NCBI GenBank assembly: GCA_015478645.1
Contig: JADMIL010000004.1
Location: 1-64,000, forward strand
DNA: 64,000 nucleotides
Direction: 5' to 3'
Origin: Candidatus Binataceae bacterium
GTDB lineage: Bacteria > Desulfobacterota > Binatia > Binatales > Binataceae
In this document: positions 48,567 through 58,742 of the stretch, in pieces
How the letters are laid out: every line of letters begins with the position of its first letter
Position numbering within the stretch: the first letter of the stretch is position 1
The notes under the pieces: generated by a model
Told to the model about the DNA's origin: nothing
Database searches by the model: none
The model's input: only the letters and a program-made list of their open reading frames with translations
Made by a program: the position numbers and the translations under genes

Positions 48567-51500
48567 ATGATGAGATTTCCATCGATGATACGAACTATAC
48601 GAAGCGCGGGGGCGGGGCGGAAGCGGCTTGCGACCCTGATTTTTGCGGGCTTGATTACGGCCGCCGCAGTCGCAATCGCGCAGGCGCAGTACCGGCCGAT
48701 TCCGAACTACATTGGAATCGGCGCCGGGCAGGAATTCCGCAACGACATCAATAATCATCTTTCCGGCGTTACACCGATAGCGCCGCGGATAGTGAGTATT
48801 CCGTTCGCGCAATTGCCAGCGGAGCAGGACGGCCAGGAGTATTGGGTGCCCAATGCCACGCAGGCTAATCCTTGCACCGCCGGCGGATCAGGGGCGCTCG
48901 CGGTCGGGATACGGGGCCAGTGGAATTGCCTGTCCGGCGCGTCGGGCACGGCGCTCGGCGGCTTTCCGCTGACGGCGAACGTCAGTGCGGCGAGCCATAG
49001 TATCCAGAACTTGGCGGTGAATACGGCGACCGGTGATGCGCTCTCGCAGGGACAGTCGCACCTCAATGAGCTGGCACCGGCGCAGAACGTCTACAGCATG
49101 GGCAACAACAGGCTGCAATGGGTGCGCGGGGGCGCGCAGGCTCTCGACGCATTGAGCTATGGACAATCGGGCGCGCAACTCAACGGGCTGGATCTCAATA
49201 ACAATCAGTTGGCTAATCTTTCGGCGGCGTCGGCCAGCGGACAGGCCTTGGCTTACGCGCAGAATGGCGCGCAATTGACGACGAATCAGGCGGCGGGGGC
49301 GCTGGTCTCGTCGAGCCAGAACAACGCGAACGCCACGTCGGTGGCGATCAATGCACCGGCGGGGATCGTCGCCGGGAATGCGCTGGTGGCCAATATCTTC
49401 TGGGTCTCGCCGACTGGCACGTTCACGCCGCCGGCCGGATGGACGCAGATTCGCGCGGATGCGACCAGTGTGAGCTATGGCTTGACGGCTGGGGTGTTCT
49501 GCAAGGTCGCGACGGGCAGCGAGCCAGCGAATTACACGTTCGGCTTTTCGGTCGCGCAGAACGTGGTCGGATCGATCAGCCAGATCAGCGGGATCACTTG
49601 TGCGACTGACGGAAGTTCCGTGAGTGCGGGCGGCGCGAATAGTATTACCGCGCCGGCGTTCGCCACGACGCATAGCAGCGACTACGTGGTTGCGCAGGGG
49701 TCGTCGTACAACCCGGCTTCTTTTACCGCTTCGATCGGCGGTCGGCTGATTTCCGACGGGAACGCCAACGGCGATCTGTTGGTCACCGGACGTATCAATC
49801 CGGGCGTAAACGTCCCGGCGGTTGTCTATTCGGGGACGTTGGCGAACGTCTCGCTGGCCTCGCAAGTCGCCTTTGTCACTGCGACGACGATTCAATCGCT
49901 CCCGGTGCTGAGCGGGCAGATCGGCGCGTCGATTCAATCGCTGACCGCAAGCAATAGCCAGGTGCTCAACGTGCAGGCGGCGCCGTACAATGCGCAGGCC
50001 GACGGCAACACCGACGACGGTCCAGCGATTCAGCAGGCGATTTACGACGCCGAAAGAGCGGTGCCGCCAACGTTTCCTAATCCGAATCTCTATCCGGGAG
50101 GCTTCGGGGCCGTCTATCTGCCACGTTCGGCGACGGGCAAATGCTACGACATCGGCAAGCCGATCCGGGTGGCGTCGGGGGCGATCGAGATCAAGGGCGA
50201 CGACGGCACGTGTATCCAGAAGCTGTATGCCGGGCCGACGATTATCAACGAAGGCTGGGGCATCGACTTTCTCCAGTACGGTCCGGCGCTGGTCGGGACG
50301 GGGCAATCGCTGAGCACGGTTGGCTATTTAAGCAGTAATACTAAAAACGGTTTCATCGATCTTGCGCAGTTGCTCGACACGACGCAGATCAATCTTGCGA
50401 CTCGCTTTGCCAGCGGCTTCGATATTGAGTTCTGGATGGAGCAGACGACTACGTTGGGGGGCAACGTTTTTCGCTCGAATCCGAATAATCCTGGCGGCGG
50501 CAACGGGATGGTTTCGATCACCGCGTCCGGCGGCGCCGGAAATCCGGTCGCGGCCAGCGTGAACACCACAGGCGGATTAGTCAGTCTGGCCGCGTGTCCT
50601 TCGCAGACCCAAAACACCGCCTACGACATGGCGCTCGATTGGGACGGCACGACCTACCGGCTGTTTCAGGGCGGCGTGCTGTGCTCGAGTGTGGCGTCGG
50701 CGAATGCGCCGGTGCTTGGGCCATTTGAATCGATGCAGCTACCGGCGCTCGGCGGTTTTGACTATTGGATGGCGGGGGGCAATATAAGTAGCCCGTTTCA
50801 GGGCTATCTCGACTCGATGAGATTTGAATCGGTCTCGGAGCATGTCGCGAACTACACGCCGCCGACCGCGCGCTTTGCGGCCGACGGCAACACGGTGCTG
50901 CTGCTCAACTGGGATGCGTCGCTCGATGGAACGCAACTCGGCTATACGCAGAACGCGGCGCCGGTCTATTTGCCGGTGTTGGGCGGCGGGCAAAATACGA
51001 TCGGCACGTCGATGCATCTGCATAATCTGGAGCTTTGCGCCGACGATGGCCAAATGGCGCATCGCGGTGACGGCCTGTTCTCGCAGTGGGCGGTCGGTTC
51101 GGAAATCGACCACGTCAGTTGCTCGAATGCGGTCTATGCGGGGCTGAACTTCTACAACAATGACTTCGGCACGATTGAGCATAACAACACGGTGCTGAGC
51201 GGGATGCTCGGAATCCTCCACGGCGTCGCGTGGAATGGCGCGCGCGCCTACGACGATGCGATGGATTCTCAGTCAATTGCGTGTGAGGAGACGGTTGGCG
51301 ACGGCGGTGGCGGCTTCCACGATAGTCATCAGCTATGCACGAATCGCGGCACGCTGCGCTATTGCAAGATGTACATGGGGGAGGCGTTCACCGGGCAGGT
51401 GGACTTTGAGAATTGCGATCAGGAGGCGGGCGATAGCAACTTCGTCGCGTCGGACCTGCTGCAAAACCCCCTGATTTCGCTGCAGTTCAATTCGCCCGAT

Positions 51501-52316
51501 TTTGTCGGCGTCAGCGGCCATCCGTTTATCGAGCAGGACGGCGGCGGGATGGGACCGACGCTGGTCGCGCCGCAATTCCAGGGTGGTGGGACGGCGATCA
51601 TCAATTACGGGCAGACGCCGAGCGCTCCGGCGGTACTGATCAATCCGACACTGCCGGCCGGCGTGCCACTGTCGAACAACCTTTCCTTCGTCGAAGTGAT
51701 TGGATCGAACTCGATTCTGAGCGCGCTGCAACTCCAATCGGTGCCGACCTTCAGCGCCGGACTGAACCATATCGCGGTCAATGCGATCGCCAATCCGGCG
51801 CCGGCGTCGATCGCCGTGGTCGGCGCGACCGGCAGCACCGGCTACGGACCGTATTTCGTGGTCTGTCACGATATCAATGGCGGGGCGACGCTCCCGTCGA
51901 ACTCGTCGAACACAGTGGCTAATGGGCCTGCGACGCTGAGCGGCAGTGACTATATCCGAGTGACCTGGACGGGCCTGACCGGTTGCGCCTCGTGGGATGT
52001 TCTCAAGGGCAGCCTCACGACTTCAATCGCGACCGCGCTGCCGGCCGGCACGACCTCGTACAACGATATCGGCGGATCGACCAGCGCGTACACGCCGCCC
52101 GTCCGCAACACTACTGGCGATATCAGTTATGGCTCTGTGCTGACCAGCGCCGGGATGACCTATGCGAATCTGCCTTCTCCGACGGTCAACGGTGGGCGTT
52201 TCTATTGCAGCGATTGCGATCCGCCGGCGAATCCACCGGCCGCCTGTACGCATACCGGGACCAAGACCGGCGCGTTCGCCGATGGCGTCAACGGCGTCTG
52301 GCTATGCGCACCGTGA
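48567..52316 (+). CDS. Large tail fibre / receptor-binding protein (predicted beta-helix plus LamG-like domain)
   Basis: 1249 aa at end of tail operon; pectate-lyase-like DGNTDDGPAIQQAIYDAE; LamG-like FDIEFWMEQTT...GYLDSMRFE. Confidence 0.75.
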   Translation: MMRFPSMIRTIRSAGAGRKRLATLIFAGLITAAAVAIAQAQYRPIPNYIGIGAGQEFRNDINNHLSGVTPIAPRIVSIPFAQLPAEQDGQEYWVPNATQANPCTAGGSGALAVGIRGQWNCLSGASGTALGGFPLTANVSAASHSIQNLAVNTATGDALSQGQSHLNELAPAQNVYSMGNNRLQWVRGGAQALDALSYGQSGAQLNGLDLNNNQLANLSAASASGQALAYAQNGAQLTTNQAAGALVSSSQNNANATSVAINAPAGIVAGNALVANIFWVSPTGTFTPPAGWTQIRADATSVSYGLTAGVFCKVATGSEPANYTFGFSVAQNVVGSISQISGITCATDGSSVSAGGANSITAPAFATTHSSDYVVAQGSSYNPASFTASIGGRLISDGNANGDLLVTGRINPGVNVPAVVYSGTLANVSLASQVAFVTATTIQSLPVLSGQIGASIQSLTASNSQVLNVQAAPYNAQADGNTDDGPAIQQAIYDAERAVPPTFPNPNLYPGGFGAVYLPRSATGKCYDIGKPIRVASGAIEIKGDDGTCIQKLYAGPTIINEGWGIDFLQYGPALVGTGQSLSTVGYLSSNTKNGFIDLAQLLDTTQINLATRFASGFDIEFWMEQTTTLGGNVFRSNPNNPGGGNGMVSITASGGAGNPVAASVNTTGGLVSLAACPSQTQNTAYDMALDWDGTTYRLFQGGVLCSSVASANAPVLGPFESMQLPALGGFDYWMAGGNISSPFQGYLDSMRFESVSEHVANYTPPTARFAADGNTVLLLNWDASLDGTQLGYTQNAAPVYLPVLGGGQNTIGTSMHLHNLELCADDGQMAHRGDGLFSQWAVGSEIDHVSCSNAVYAGLNFYNNDFGTIEHNNTVLSGMLGILHGVAWNGARAYDDAMDSQSIACEETVGDGGGGFHDSHQLCTNRGTLRYCKMYMGEAFTGQVDFENCDQEAGDSNFVASDLLQNPLISLQFNSPDFVGVSGHPFIEQDGGGMGPTLVAPQFQGGGTAIINYGQTPSAPAVLINPTLPAGVPLSNNLSFVEVIGSNSILSALQLQSVPTFSAGLNHIAVNAIANPAPASIAVVGATGSTGYGPYFVVCHDINGGATLPSNSSNTVANGPATLSGSDYIRVTWTGLTGCASWDVLKGSLTTSIATALPAGTTSYNDIGGSTSAYTPPVRNTTGDISYGSVLTSAGMTYANLPSPTVNGGRFYCSDCDPPANPPAACTHTGTKTGAFADGVNGVWLCAP

Positions 52317-52389
52317 GGGTGTGGGGTGCGCGGGCATGGGACGCGGGCAAGTCTGCGCAGCAGCGATTAATAAAAAAGAGGACAGGCAA

Positions 52390-52412
52390 GTGGAACCTCT
52401 GAGAGGTTCCAC
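52390..52412. repeat. Short palindrome matching the terminal inverted repeats of the dispersed repeat
   Basis: GTGGAACCTCT-G-AGAGGTTCCAC. Confidence 0.7.
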
Positions 52413-52490
52413 ACCTCCCGCAATAATCAGATGCGGGTCTGCTGCGGCCCTCGTTAGAGACGATTGAATCGGGCGCAGCGGGCACGGGGT

Positions 52491-53873
52491 TCAGGCGAAT
52501 TTCAGTTTAAGGACAGGCGAGACGCGGAGGGCCGCACCCGACCATCCGATGCCCGCGAAGATCGCCAGTAGCGGAATCGCGGGCATCCGGTAGCGGGCGT
52601 AGGCTTCCGCTCCCGCAGCCAGCGCGATCATCGCGAGCGCGAGGCCCAGGGGAATAAGCACGACGGCGACCTCGCGGGCGGACTTGCGGCGCACGGCGAC
52701 CAGCGCAAAGGCCACGCCAATCCAGGTAAGGGCGGTCAGCGCCAGTTGGAATATCACCAGCACAGTGAGTAATGGCGAATGCAATAGTTGATGGATTCTC
52801 GTACTCAATTGCCCGGTCGCGGCTAAATATACCGTCGCGCCGGCGTGAGTGCCGAGTAGTTCATTGAGACTGCCGCGGTCGGGCACCACGGCCAGCCACA
52901 GGAACGATCGCAGAGTCATCTCGATGGCGCCGCCCGGATCGTGGAGGAGAATTTGCTCGGCGTCGGCCGTCATACGCGAATCGAGCGCGGCCGGAGTGTC
53001 GGGATAATCGCGCGCGTCGGGCAGTCCAAGGCGGCGTGCGAGATCATCCATCACGGCGGAAAAGTCCTTGTGGCCGCGGTACCAGATGACGCCGCCGGCC
53101 TTGAAGTAGTAAAGATCGATGGCGACGTCGTTGCTGACCGTCCAGACGCCAGTGCGCGCGGCATTGCGGGCGGCCCATCCGGCGCAAGTCAGTGCCGGCA
53201 GGGCGAAAGCCAGCAATGCCACCGCGGCCATCTGGCGCCGGCTGATCGCCGGCAGCATCAGAACCGGTAGCGGCGCGAGAATCGGCAGCAGCAGGCCCAC
53301 CGGCCGCACTATGATCGCAAGCGCGAGCAACGCGGCGGCCGCGAAGATAGCGGCGAGCGCGCGCGCGTCAGATCTGCGGCGCGCGATTACCCACAACTGG
53401 GTAATGACGGCTACTGCAATAAGCGCCTGAAATAGTACATCGGAGAGAATTCGCGAGCCCTCCACGATCGATGAGAGGTCCAGCGCCACGATCGCTTCGG
53501 CGATTGCAGCGGCGCGAAGATCCCACCATACGGCGACGAAGTAGCCGACGGTGAGGCAGAGCGCCGCGCCGATCAGCGCCTGCACGGCGACCATCATGCG
53601 CAGCGACGGTAATACGGCCAGCAACAGCGGATAGCCGGGCGTGCGTAAGATCTCGGCGCCGGCGCAATGCCCGTCGACCAGCCGTGCGAAGCCGCATCCC
53701 GCGCGCAGGCCCTGCGCCAGCTCGACGTAGCGAGGCGAGTCGGCGTTAGCCATCGCCCACGCCGATCCGGGCCGCATCAGCGGAGCGAGGCGCAGCGCCA
53801 GTGCGAGCAGCGCCAGCGCCAAAAGAATCCAGACGCATCGCGCGCGGCGATCGATCGCGCGGTCCGCGGACAT
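52491..53873 (-). CDS. Polytopic membrane glycosyltransferase-like protein (GT39/ArnT-type)
   Basis: Multiple TM segments, LRTPGYPLLLA, periplasmic-loop pattern shared with neighbour. Confidence 0.7.
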   Translation of the reverse strand: MSADRAIDRRARCVWILLALALLALALRLAPLMRPGSAWAMANADSPRYVELAQGLRAGCGFARLVDGHCAGAEILRTPGYPLLLAVLPSLRMMVAVQALIGAALCLTVGYFVAVWWDLRAAAIAEAIVALDLSSIVEGSRILSDVLFQALIAVAVITQLWVIARRRSDARALAAIFAAAALLALAIIVRPVGLLLPILAPLPVLMLPAISRRQMAAVALLAFALPALTCAGWAARNAARTGVWTVSNDVAIDLYYFKAGGVIWYRGHKDFSAVMDDLARRLGLPDARDYPDTPAALDSRMTADAEQILLHDPGGAIEMTLRSFLWLAVVPDRGSLNELLGTHAGATVYLAATGQLSTRIHQLLHSPLLTVLVIFQLALTALTWIGVAFALVAVRRKSAREVAVVLIPLGLALAMIALAAGAEAYARYRMPAIPLLAIFAGIGWSGAALRVSPVLKLKFA

Positions 53874-53902
53874 CGAGGAACCTTGCGGGGGACCACCGGG
53901 CG

Positions 53903-55284
53903 TCAATCGATCGTCTCGCGAGTCATGCGTACGGCGTTCGACCATCCAACCCCCGCCAGCCTCGCGAGGAACGGGATCGCGGGAGTCCGCATACGCCCGG
54001 TGGCTTCCGGGCCAGCGGCCAAAACCATCATCAGCATTGCAACTACCAGCGGAATGAGTAGGAGAAATGCCGGGGTGGCTTGCTCTTTTAGGAGTGCCAG
54101 GACTGCGCGCACGACACCGACCCAGACAAAGATCATCATCAGAACATCGAGTATGATTAGCTCGGTCAGCGCGCGCGAATGGAATAGATCATGTAGCCGG
54201 CGTGTAATTCCAATGGCGGCCGGATACGTCACCGAGGTGCCGCCGTACAGCCCAAGAAATACGTTCAGATCGCTGCGGTCGGGAACAATGGTGAGCCAGA
54301 GAAACGATCGAATCGTCATCCGCACGGTGGCGATCGGGTCGGCGGTGAGTATGTGGATACTGCGGCGAATCGTTTCGTGGTAGAGCTCGGGCGAGTAGTA
54401 CTCTGAAGGTTTTGGGAGGCCCGGTGCGTGAGCGAGAGAATTTATCGCGTCGGCCAGGGTACCACCTTCATGCACCCAAATGACGCCGCCAGCGCGGTAG
54501 TAATAAAGGTTGATGGCTCCGATTGTACTGAGCGTCCAAATGCCGGTGCTACGGCCGTTGCGAATTACCCAGGACCCCGCGATCAGCGCCGGCAGGAGGA
54601 AGGCGGCGGCACCAAGAGCTAGCTTGCGTTTGAGTTCGGCTTCGCGGACGAACACGACCGGAACCGGCGCGAGCAGCGGCAGCAGAAAACCGATGGGCCG
54701 CACGAGCGCCGCCACACCCAGAATTAGCGCCGCGCCGAGGATGCACAGCGTGGCCGCGCGATTAAGGCGAGGCAACAACGCCGCCGAAAGGCCTAGCAGC
54801 GCAGCCGCAGTCAATAAATTTGGAATAGGCATTCGGTCATCAGGCTGCCGCTGGCGACGATTGACGGAAGGTCGCAGGCCAGGAGCAGTGCGGCGATGGC
54901 GCCGGCCGCGATGCCCCAGCGACGGTAGACAAAAGTTCCCAGGAGCGAGCAGATCGCCGCGGACAGGCAGGCTTGCAACGCGATCGCGAATCGCGGCGAC
55001 GGCATCAGGCGCAGGAAAACCGGATATCCAGGGGTGCGCAAGGTCTCCGGCGGGGCGCATTTTGAGTCCACCAGGCGGGCGAATCCGCAGCCATGGCGTA
55101 ACCCGTCGGCCAACTCTGTGTACTGGACCGAATCGTACGATGAAAATGCCCAGCTGATACCCGGGCGCGCCAAGGTCAGGAGGCGCAGGCCCAGGGCAAG
55201 CAAGGTAATCGCATACAGTAGCGCGCGGGCTTTAACGGATGGGCGCAGTGACGCGGTAGTCACAAGGCCTCCGGTCGCACGCAA
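53903..55284 (-). pseudogene. Frameshifted tandem paralog of the 52491-53873 gene
   Basis: N-terminal half in ORF 54811-55284 (...LMTECLFQIY*), C-terminal half in ORF 53903-55060; one-base offset near 54815-54825. Confidence 0.75.
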
Positions 55285-55318
55285 TGCGGCGAAGCATGAC
55301 GATCGATGACGCGGCGGG

Positions 55319-57700
55319 TCACGGCTTGACCGGCGGCACCGGAGCAGCTGGCGGCGCGGCGGGTGCGCCGCCTTCAGAGACCGCCGTGGCGGCGGCGACT
55401 CCGGCAGCGACTCCGGCGGCGCCGGCGGCGGCCTGCGCGATCGGCGTGAGTCCGGTGTGGGGATCGGCAGCGCCCGTGGCGCCAGCTGCGGCGGGGGTGG
55501 CCGACGCGTGATCTGCGCCGTCGGCGGCGTCCGCGCCGCGGCTTTTGTCGGGAGCGGCGGCCGACGCGCCTTCCCCGGCAGTGCGCTCGGCCACGGCCTG
55601 CAGCGCGGGCGTGCCTTGCATCGCCAGGCGCAGACCGGGCTCGCGATCGATAGCGTCGACCAGGCGGCGCGCGATTTCGTCGGCGCTCTGCACGGCGCTC
55701 TGCAGGGGCACCGGATAGCGCACGATGATCTCGAGCCCGGCCACGCCCAGGCGCAGGCGGCTCTGCGGACGGGGAGTCTCGAAGCGGACGTTGAGGGTGG
55801 ATTCGGTGTTGCGGTAATCGCGCTGGACGGCGTCGCGATAGCGCGCGAAGACCGCGCCGACCACCTCCTCGAGGCGTTTCTCCGCCAGCCGGTAGTCGCA
55901 GTCGGGAGCCAGCGTGAGGCGCAGTTCGTTCCAGGAGTAATTCGAGCCCGGAATCTGTTTGAAGAAATTGCCGTTGAACTGGAACACCGTCGAGTTGGGA
56001 AAGACCACCACGCGGCCGGTCGGCTGGCGTCCGTCGGCGTCCTCCGAAAGCTCCATCAGGGTGAGCTTCAAGAGCCCGGTCTCGAGCACGTCACCGGTGA
56101 TGCCGGAAAGCTGTACGCGCTCGCCCACGCGCACGCCAAAGCGGCCGCTCAAATAGAAATAGCCGGCAAACGACAGGATGACGTTCTGCAGCGTAATCGC
56201 GATGCCGGCCGCCGCAAAGCCCATCACGGTGCCGAGCGTGCCCAGCTCATTGGCAAAGTCGAAAACCAGTATGAGTGCGATAATCACGGCGACCGCCAGG
56301 CGCCGCACCTGCATCAATTGATGGCGGCGCGACAGGTCGACGACGTAGCGAAAGGTGAGCGCGCGCCAGATGAAGGCCCCGGCAAAAACAATCGCGAGCA
56401 GCGCACCGAGTCCAAGCAGACGCATCATCAGCGTGCGCAATTCTTCGTGAACCTGGGAACTGAGCGCCGTCCGCCAGCGCGCGAGATTGGCGTTGTAGAG
56501 ATTGAGCAGGACGATCGTCTTGGCCAGCGGCAGAATCGCGCTCGAGACCAGCTTGTGCCGCGCGTTCAGGGCCTGGAAGAGCTGCTGGCTCTGGCGCAGG
56601 GTGGCGATATCGCTCGAAGCGGTGGCGGCGGCCGCGCGCACGCCTTGTTGATCGATATCGTGCAGGGTCGCGAGCAGCGGTGCGCGCTGGGTTTCGGTCG
56701 CGGCGAGGAGCTGGCGGGTGAGCGCCATGGCATCGGCGATCGTCTGATCTTTGCGCTGGAGGCGCAAAATCGCGTCGAGGCTGCCGAAGAAGCCGTCGGA
56801 CGGCGCGCGGGCCGCGGCGGGCGCAGACGCCGGAACGCTAAGCGCGGGCGCCGGCGCGCCGGCCACCAGCGTGGTCGGCGCCGCCTGGCCCTGCGTAACG
56901 GCGACCGGCCGCACCGAGCGCTCGAGTTCGTCGATTTGTCCGCTGAGGCCGGTCTCGACGCCGGTTGCGGCCAACCCGGCGCCGCCCTCGAATTCGATCA
57001 GCGCGTTGAGCAAATCGACGTGCGACTGCGCCAGATCGAGTTCGCCCTGGGTGGCGACGATTTCGCGCGTGAGGCGATCGCGATCGTGCTTGGCGGCTTT
57101 CTGCAACCGCGCACGCAAATCCTTGAGATGGGCCTGGCTGGCGTCGATCGCGGCCTGCGCCTGAGCGCGGCGCGCGACCAATTGGTTATAGTCCGTGCCA
57201 TCGACGCCGGCCCGCGGGCCAGGGGCGGCCGCCGCCCCGATACTGGCGGCTGGATTCCGCGCTCCGCCGTCAGCCCTGATCAGGTCGGCCGCGGCGCGCG
57301 CATACTCGAAAGCCATCGTCAGCACTTCGCCGGCCATCTGGCGATCGTCGGCGACGAACAGGATCTCCACCGGGTCGTGCGCCGTCTGCACCTCGATCGC
57401 CAGATGACGACTCCAGCCGATGACCGCGCTCAGATAGGTGATGACGCCGGCGCGCGCGGCCGCCGCGGGATCGAGGGCCGCCGCCGGGGCAATCGCCGTG
57501 GCGCCGGCCGACGGTGCGACGGACGGCGCGGGTGATCGCGCCGCACTCGCCTCGGCGGCCATTGACGCGGGCGATGCGGCGGGCGAGGCGATCACCGTCG
57601 GCGTCGCCGCGGCCGCACCGCCAAGCGGCACGCCGAGGATCGCCGCGATGAGCGCGCTCGCAAGCGCGATCGCGGTGCGGATATGACGTGGATGAAACAT
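55319..57700 (-). CDS. Mechanosensitive channel (MscS)-family protein
   Basis: GTVMGFAAAGIAITLQNVILSFAGYFYLSGRFGVRVGERVQLSGITGDV. Confidence 0.92.
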   Translation of the reverse strand: MFHPRHIRTAIALASALIAAILGVPLGGAAAATPTVIASPAASPASMAAEASAARSPAPSVAPSAGATAIAPAAALDPAAAARAGVITYLSAVIGWSRHLAIEVQTAHDPVEILFVADDRQMAGEVLTMAFEYARAAADLIRADGGARNPAASIGAAAAPGPRAGVDGTDYNQLVARRAQAQAAIDASQAHLKDLRARLQKAAKHDRDRLTREIVATQGELDLAQSHVDLLNALIEFEGGAGLAATGVETGLSGQIDELERSVRPVAVTQGQAAPTTLVAGAPAPALSVPASAPAAARAPSDGFFGSLDAILRLQRKDQTIADAMALTRQLLAATETQRAPLLATLHDIDQQGVRAAAATASSDIATLRQSQQLFQALNARHKLVSSAILPLAKTIVLLNLYNANLARWRTALSSQVHEELRTLMMRLLGLGALLAIVFAGAFIWRALTFRYVVDLSRRHQLMQVRRLAVAVIIALILVFDFANELGTLGTVMGFAAAGIAITLQNVILSFAGYFYLSGRFGVRVGERVQLSGITGDVLETGLLKLTLMELSEDADGRQPTGRVVVFPNSTVFQFNGNFFKQIPGSNYSWNELRLTLAPDCDYRLAEKRLEEVVGAVFARYRDAVQRDYRNTESTLNVRFETPRPQSRLRLGVAGLEIIVRYPVPLQSAVQSADEIARRLVDAIDREPGLRLAMQGTPALQAVAERTAGEGASAAAPDKSRGADAADGADHASATPAAAGATGAADPHTGLTPIAQAAAGAAGVAAGVAAATAVSEGGAPAAPPAAPVPPVKP

Positions 57701-57866
57701 CGCGAACGCCGATTAGATTATCATTTGCCACCTGGCGCATCGATTGTTGCGCGACCTGCGCGGTTTGCGCGGATCGCCTAGCAACACCCCTCAGCGTCGC
57801 GTCGCGCGCCATGACCGATCGCATGAGAGCAGCGCCCGAAGAAATTTTTCGCGCCGCAAAAAGAAA

Positions 57867-57896
57867 GAGGCAGGCAGTGGGGAGCCTGCCTGCCTC
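57867..57896 (-). terminator. Intrinsic terminator of minus-strand gene
   Basis: Minus strand GAGGCAGGCA...TGCCTGCCTC followed by TTTCTTTTT. Confidence 0.75.
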
Positions 57897-57956
57897 CGGG
57901 GAAGGGAACGAAATGCGAGCGCTTGCGGGGTTCGCGCGCCTCGCCAGCGCGAAGAC

Positions 57957-58388
57957 TCAGCGTGAAACGCGCAGCGGCGCAATCAAGTTGGGAGTTTCGG
58001 GCAGCGTGGCCTCACCCTTTTCGGCATGGGCGACGGCTTCATCGTAATGGCCGAAGTCGTACATGCGCTCGGCCGCAAAATACTCGTGCTCGGCCTTGGG
58101 GCTGTAGAAGGCGTGCCTTTCCGCCGCCTGCAAATGCAGATGCAGTTCGAACAATTGCCACAGGACCTGATCCTGGGTCGGCACGACCTCGGCGGTAACC
58201 TCCTGCATCTGCCCGGCCGGAGGATCAAACGACCAGGCGGGTACGACCGCGGCGCCGGCGATCGCGATCGCCGCGACGATCGAAGCTGAGGTGCGAACAA
58301 CTCTCATTGCGATGCTAATTCCTGCGCAAATTAAATTCGAGCTGGCGTCGGCTCGGAAAGAATCCGTACGCCGCTCGATTTGGATCAA
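57957..58388 (-). CDS. Secreted hypothetical protein; likely start nearer MRVVRTSAS
   Basis: Signal-peptide-like IVAAIAIAGAAVVPAWS. Confidence 0.65.
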   Translation of the reverse strand: MIQIERRTDSFRADASSNLICAGISIAMRVVRTSASIVAAIAIAGAAVVPAWSFDPPAGQMQEVTAEVVPTQDQVLWQLFELHLHLQAAERHAFYSPKAEHEYFAAERMYDFGHYDEAVAHAEKGEATLPETPNLIAPLRVSR

Positions 58389-58661
58389 TGGTAGAGCGAA
58401 GAGCGTGCCATCGCCGGCGCGAAGTCCCGGGACGCGTTAGTCTACCCCTGTCGGCTGCCTGGCGATCGGCGAAACAACCGTGATTGCGGGCTTATTTGAT
58501 CATTTGACGATCGATCGGACGATCTCGCGCGCGGCCGACCGAGGACTCAGTGCGAGCCGTGCGGGGTCGCGTTATGCGACGAAACTGACTATCGCCTCGC
58601 ACGATGCGAATCACCGACGATACGAACCGTCAGCGGCGATGAATGATTCGCGGCGATGCCC

Positions 58662-58701
58662 AAAAAGCGCGGGCGGCGGGAAACCTCCCGCCGCCTGCGC
58701 G
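58662..58701 (-). terminator. Intrinsic terminator after glutamine synthetase
   Basis: Minus strand GCAGGCGGCGGGA GGTT TCCCGCCGCCCGC GCTTTTT. Confidence 0.8.
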
Positions 58702-58742
58702 ACTCAGTTCGACAATCCGCAATCGGCCGCAATCGGCCGCGA

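Larger units (their letters stand above)
22501..52316. mobile_element. Mu-like prophage / prophage-derived element (coding limits only; ends not defined)
   Basis: Contiguous repressor-Mor/C-lysis-terminase-portal-protease-capsid-tail gene order. Confidence 0.9.

Noticed and set aside
54810-54840. Programmed -1 frameshift in the glycosyltransferase paralog
   Set aside because: 0-frame codons are CAA ATT TAT, which do not form an X_XXY_YYZ heptamer; an indel or pseudogene is simpler.
55457-57535. 692-aa plus-strand ORF opposite the MscS-like gene
   Set aside because: Antisense shadow ORF; the minus strand encodes a recognisable MscS domain.
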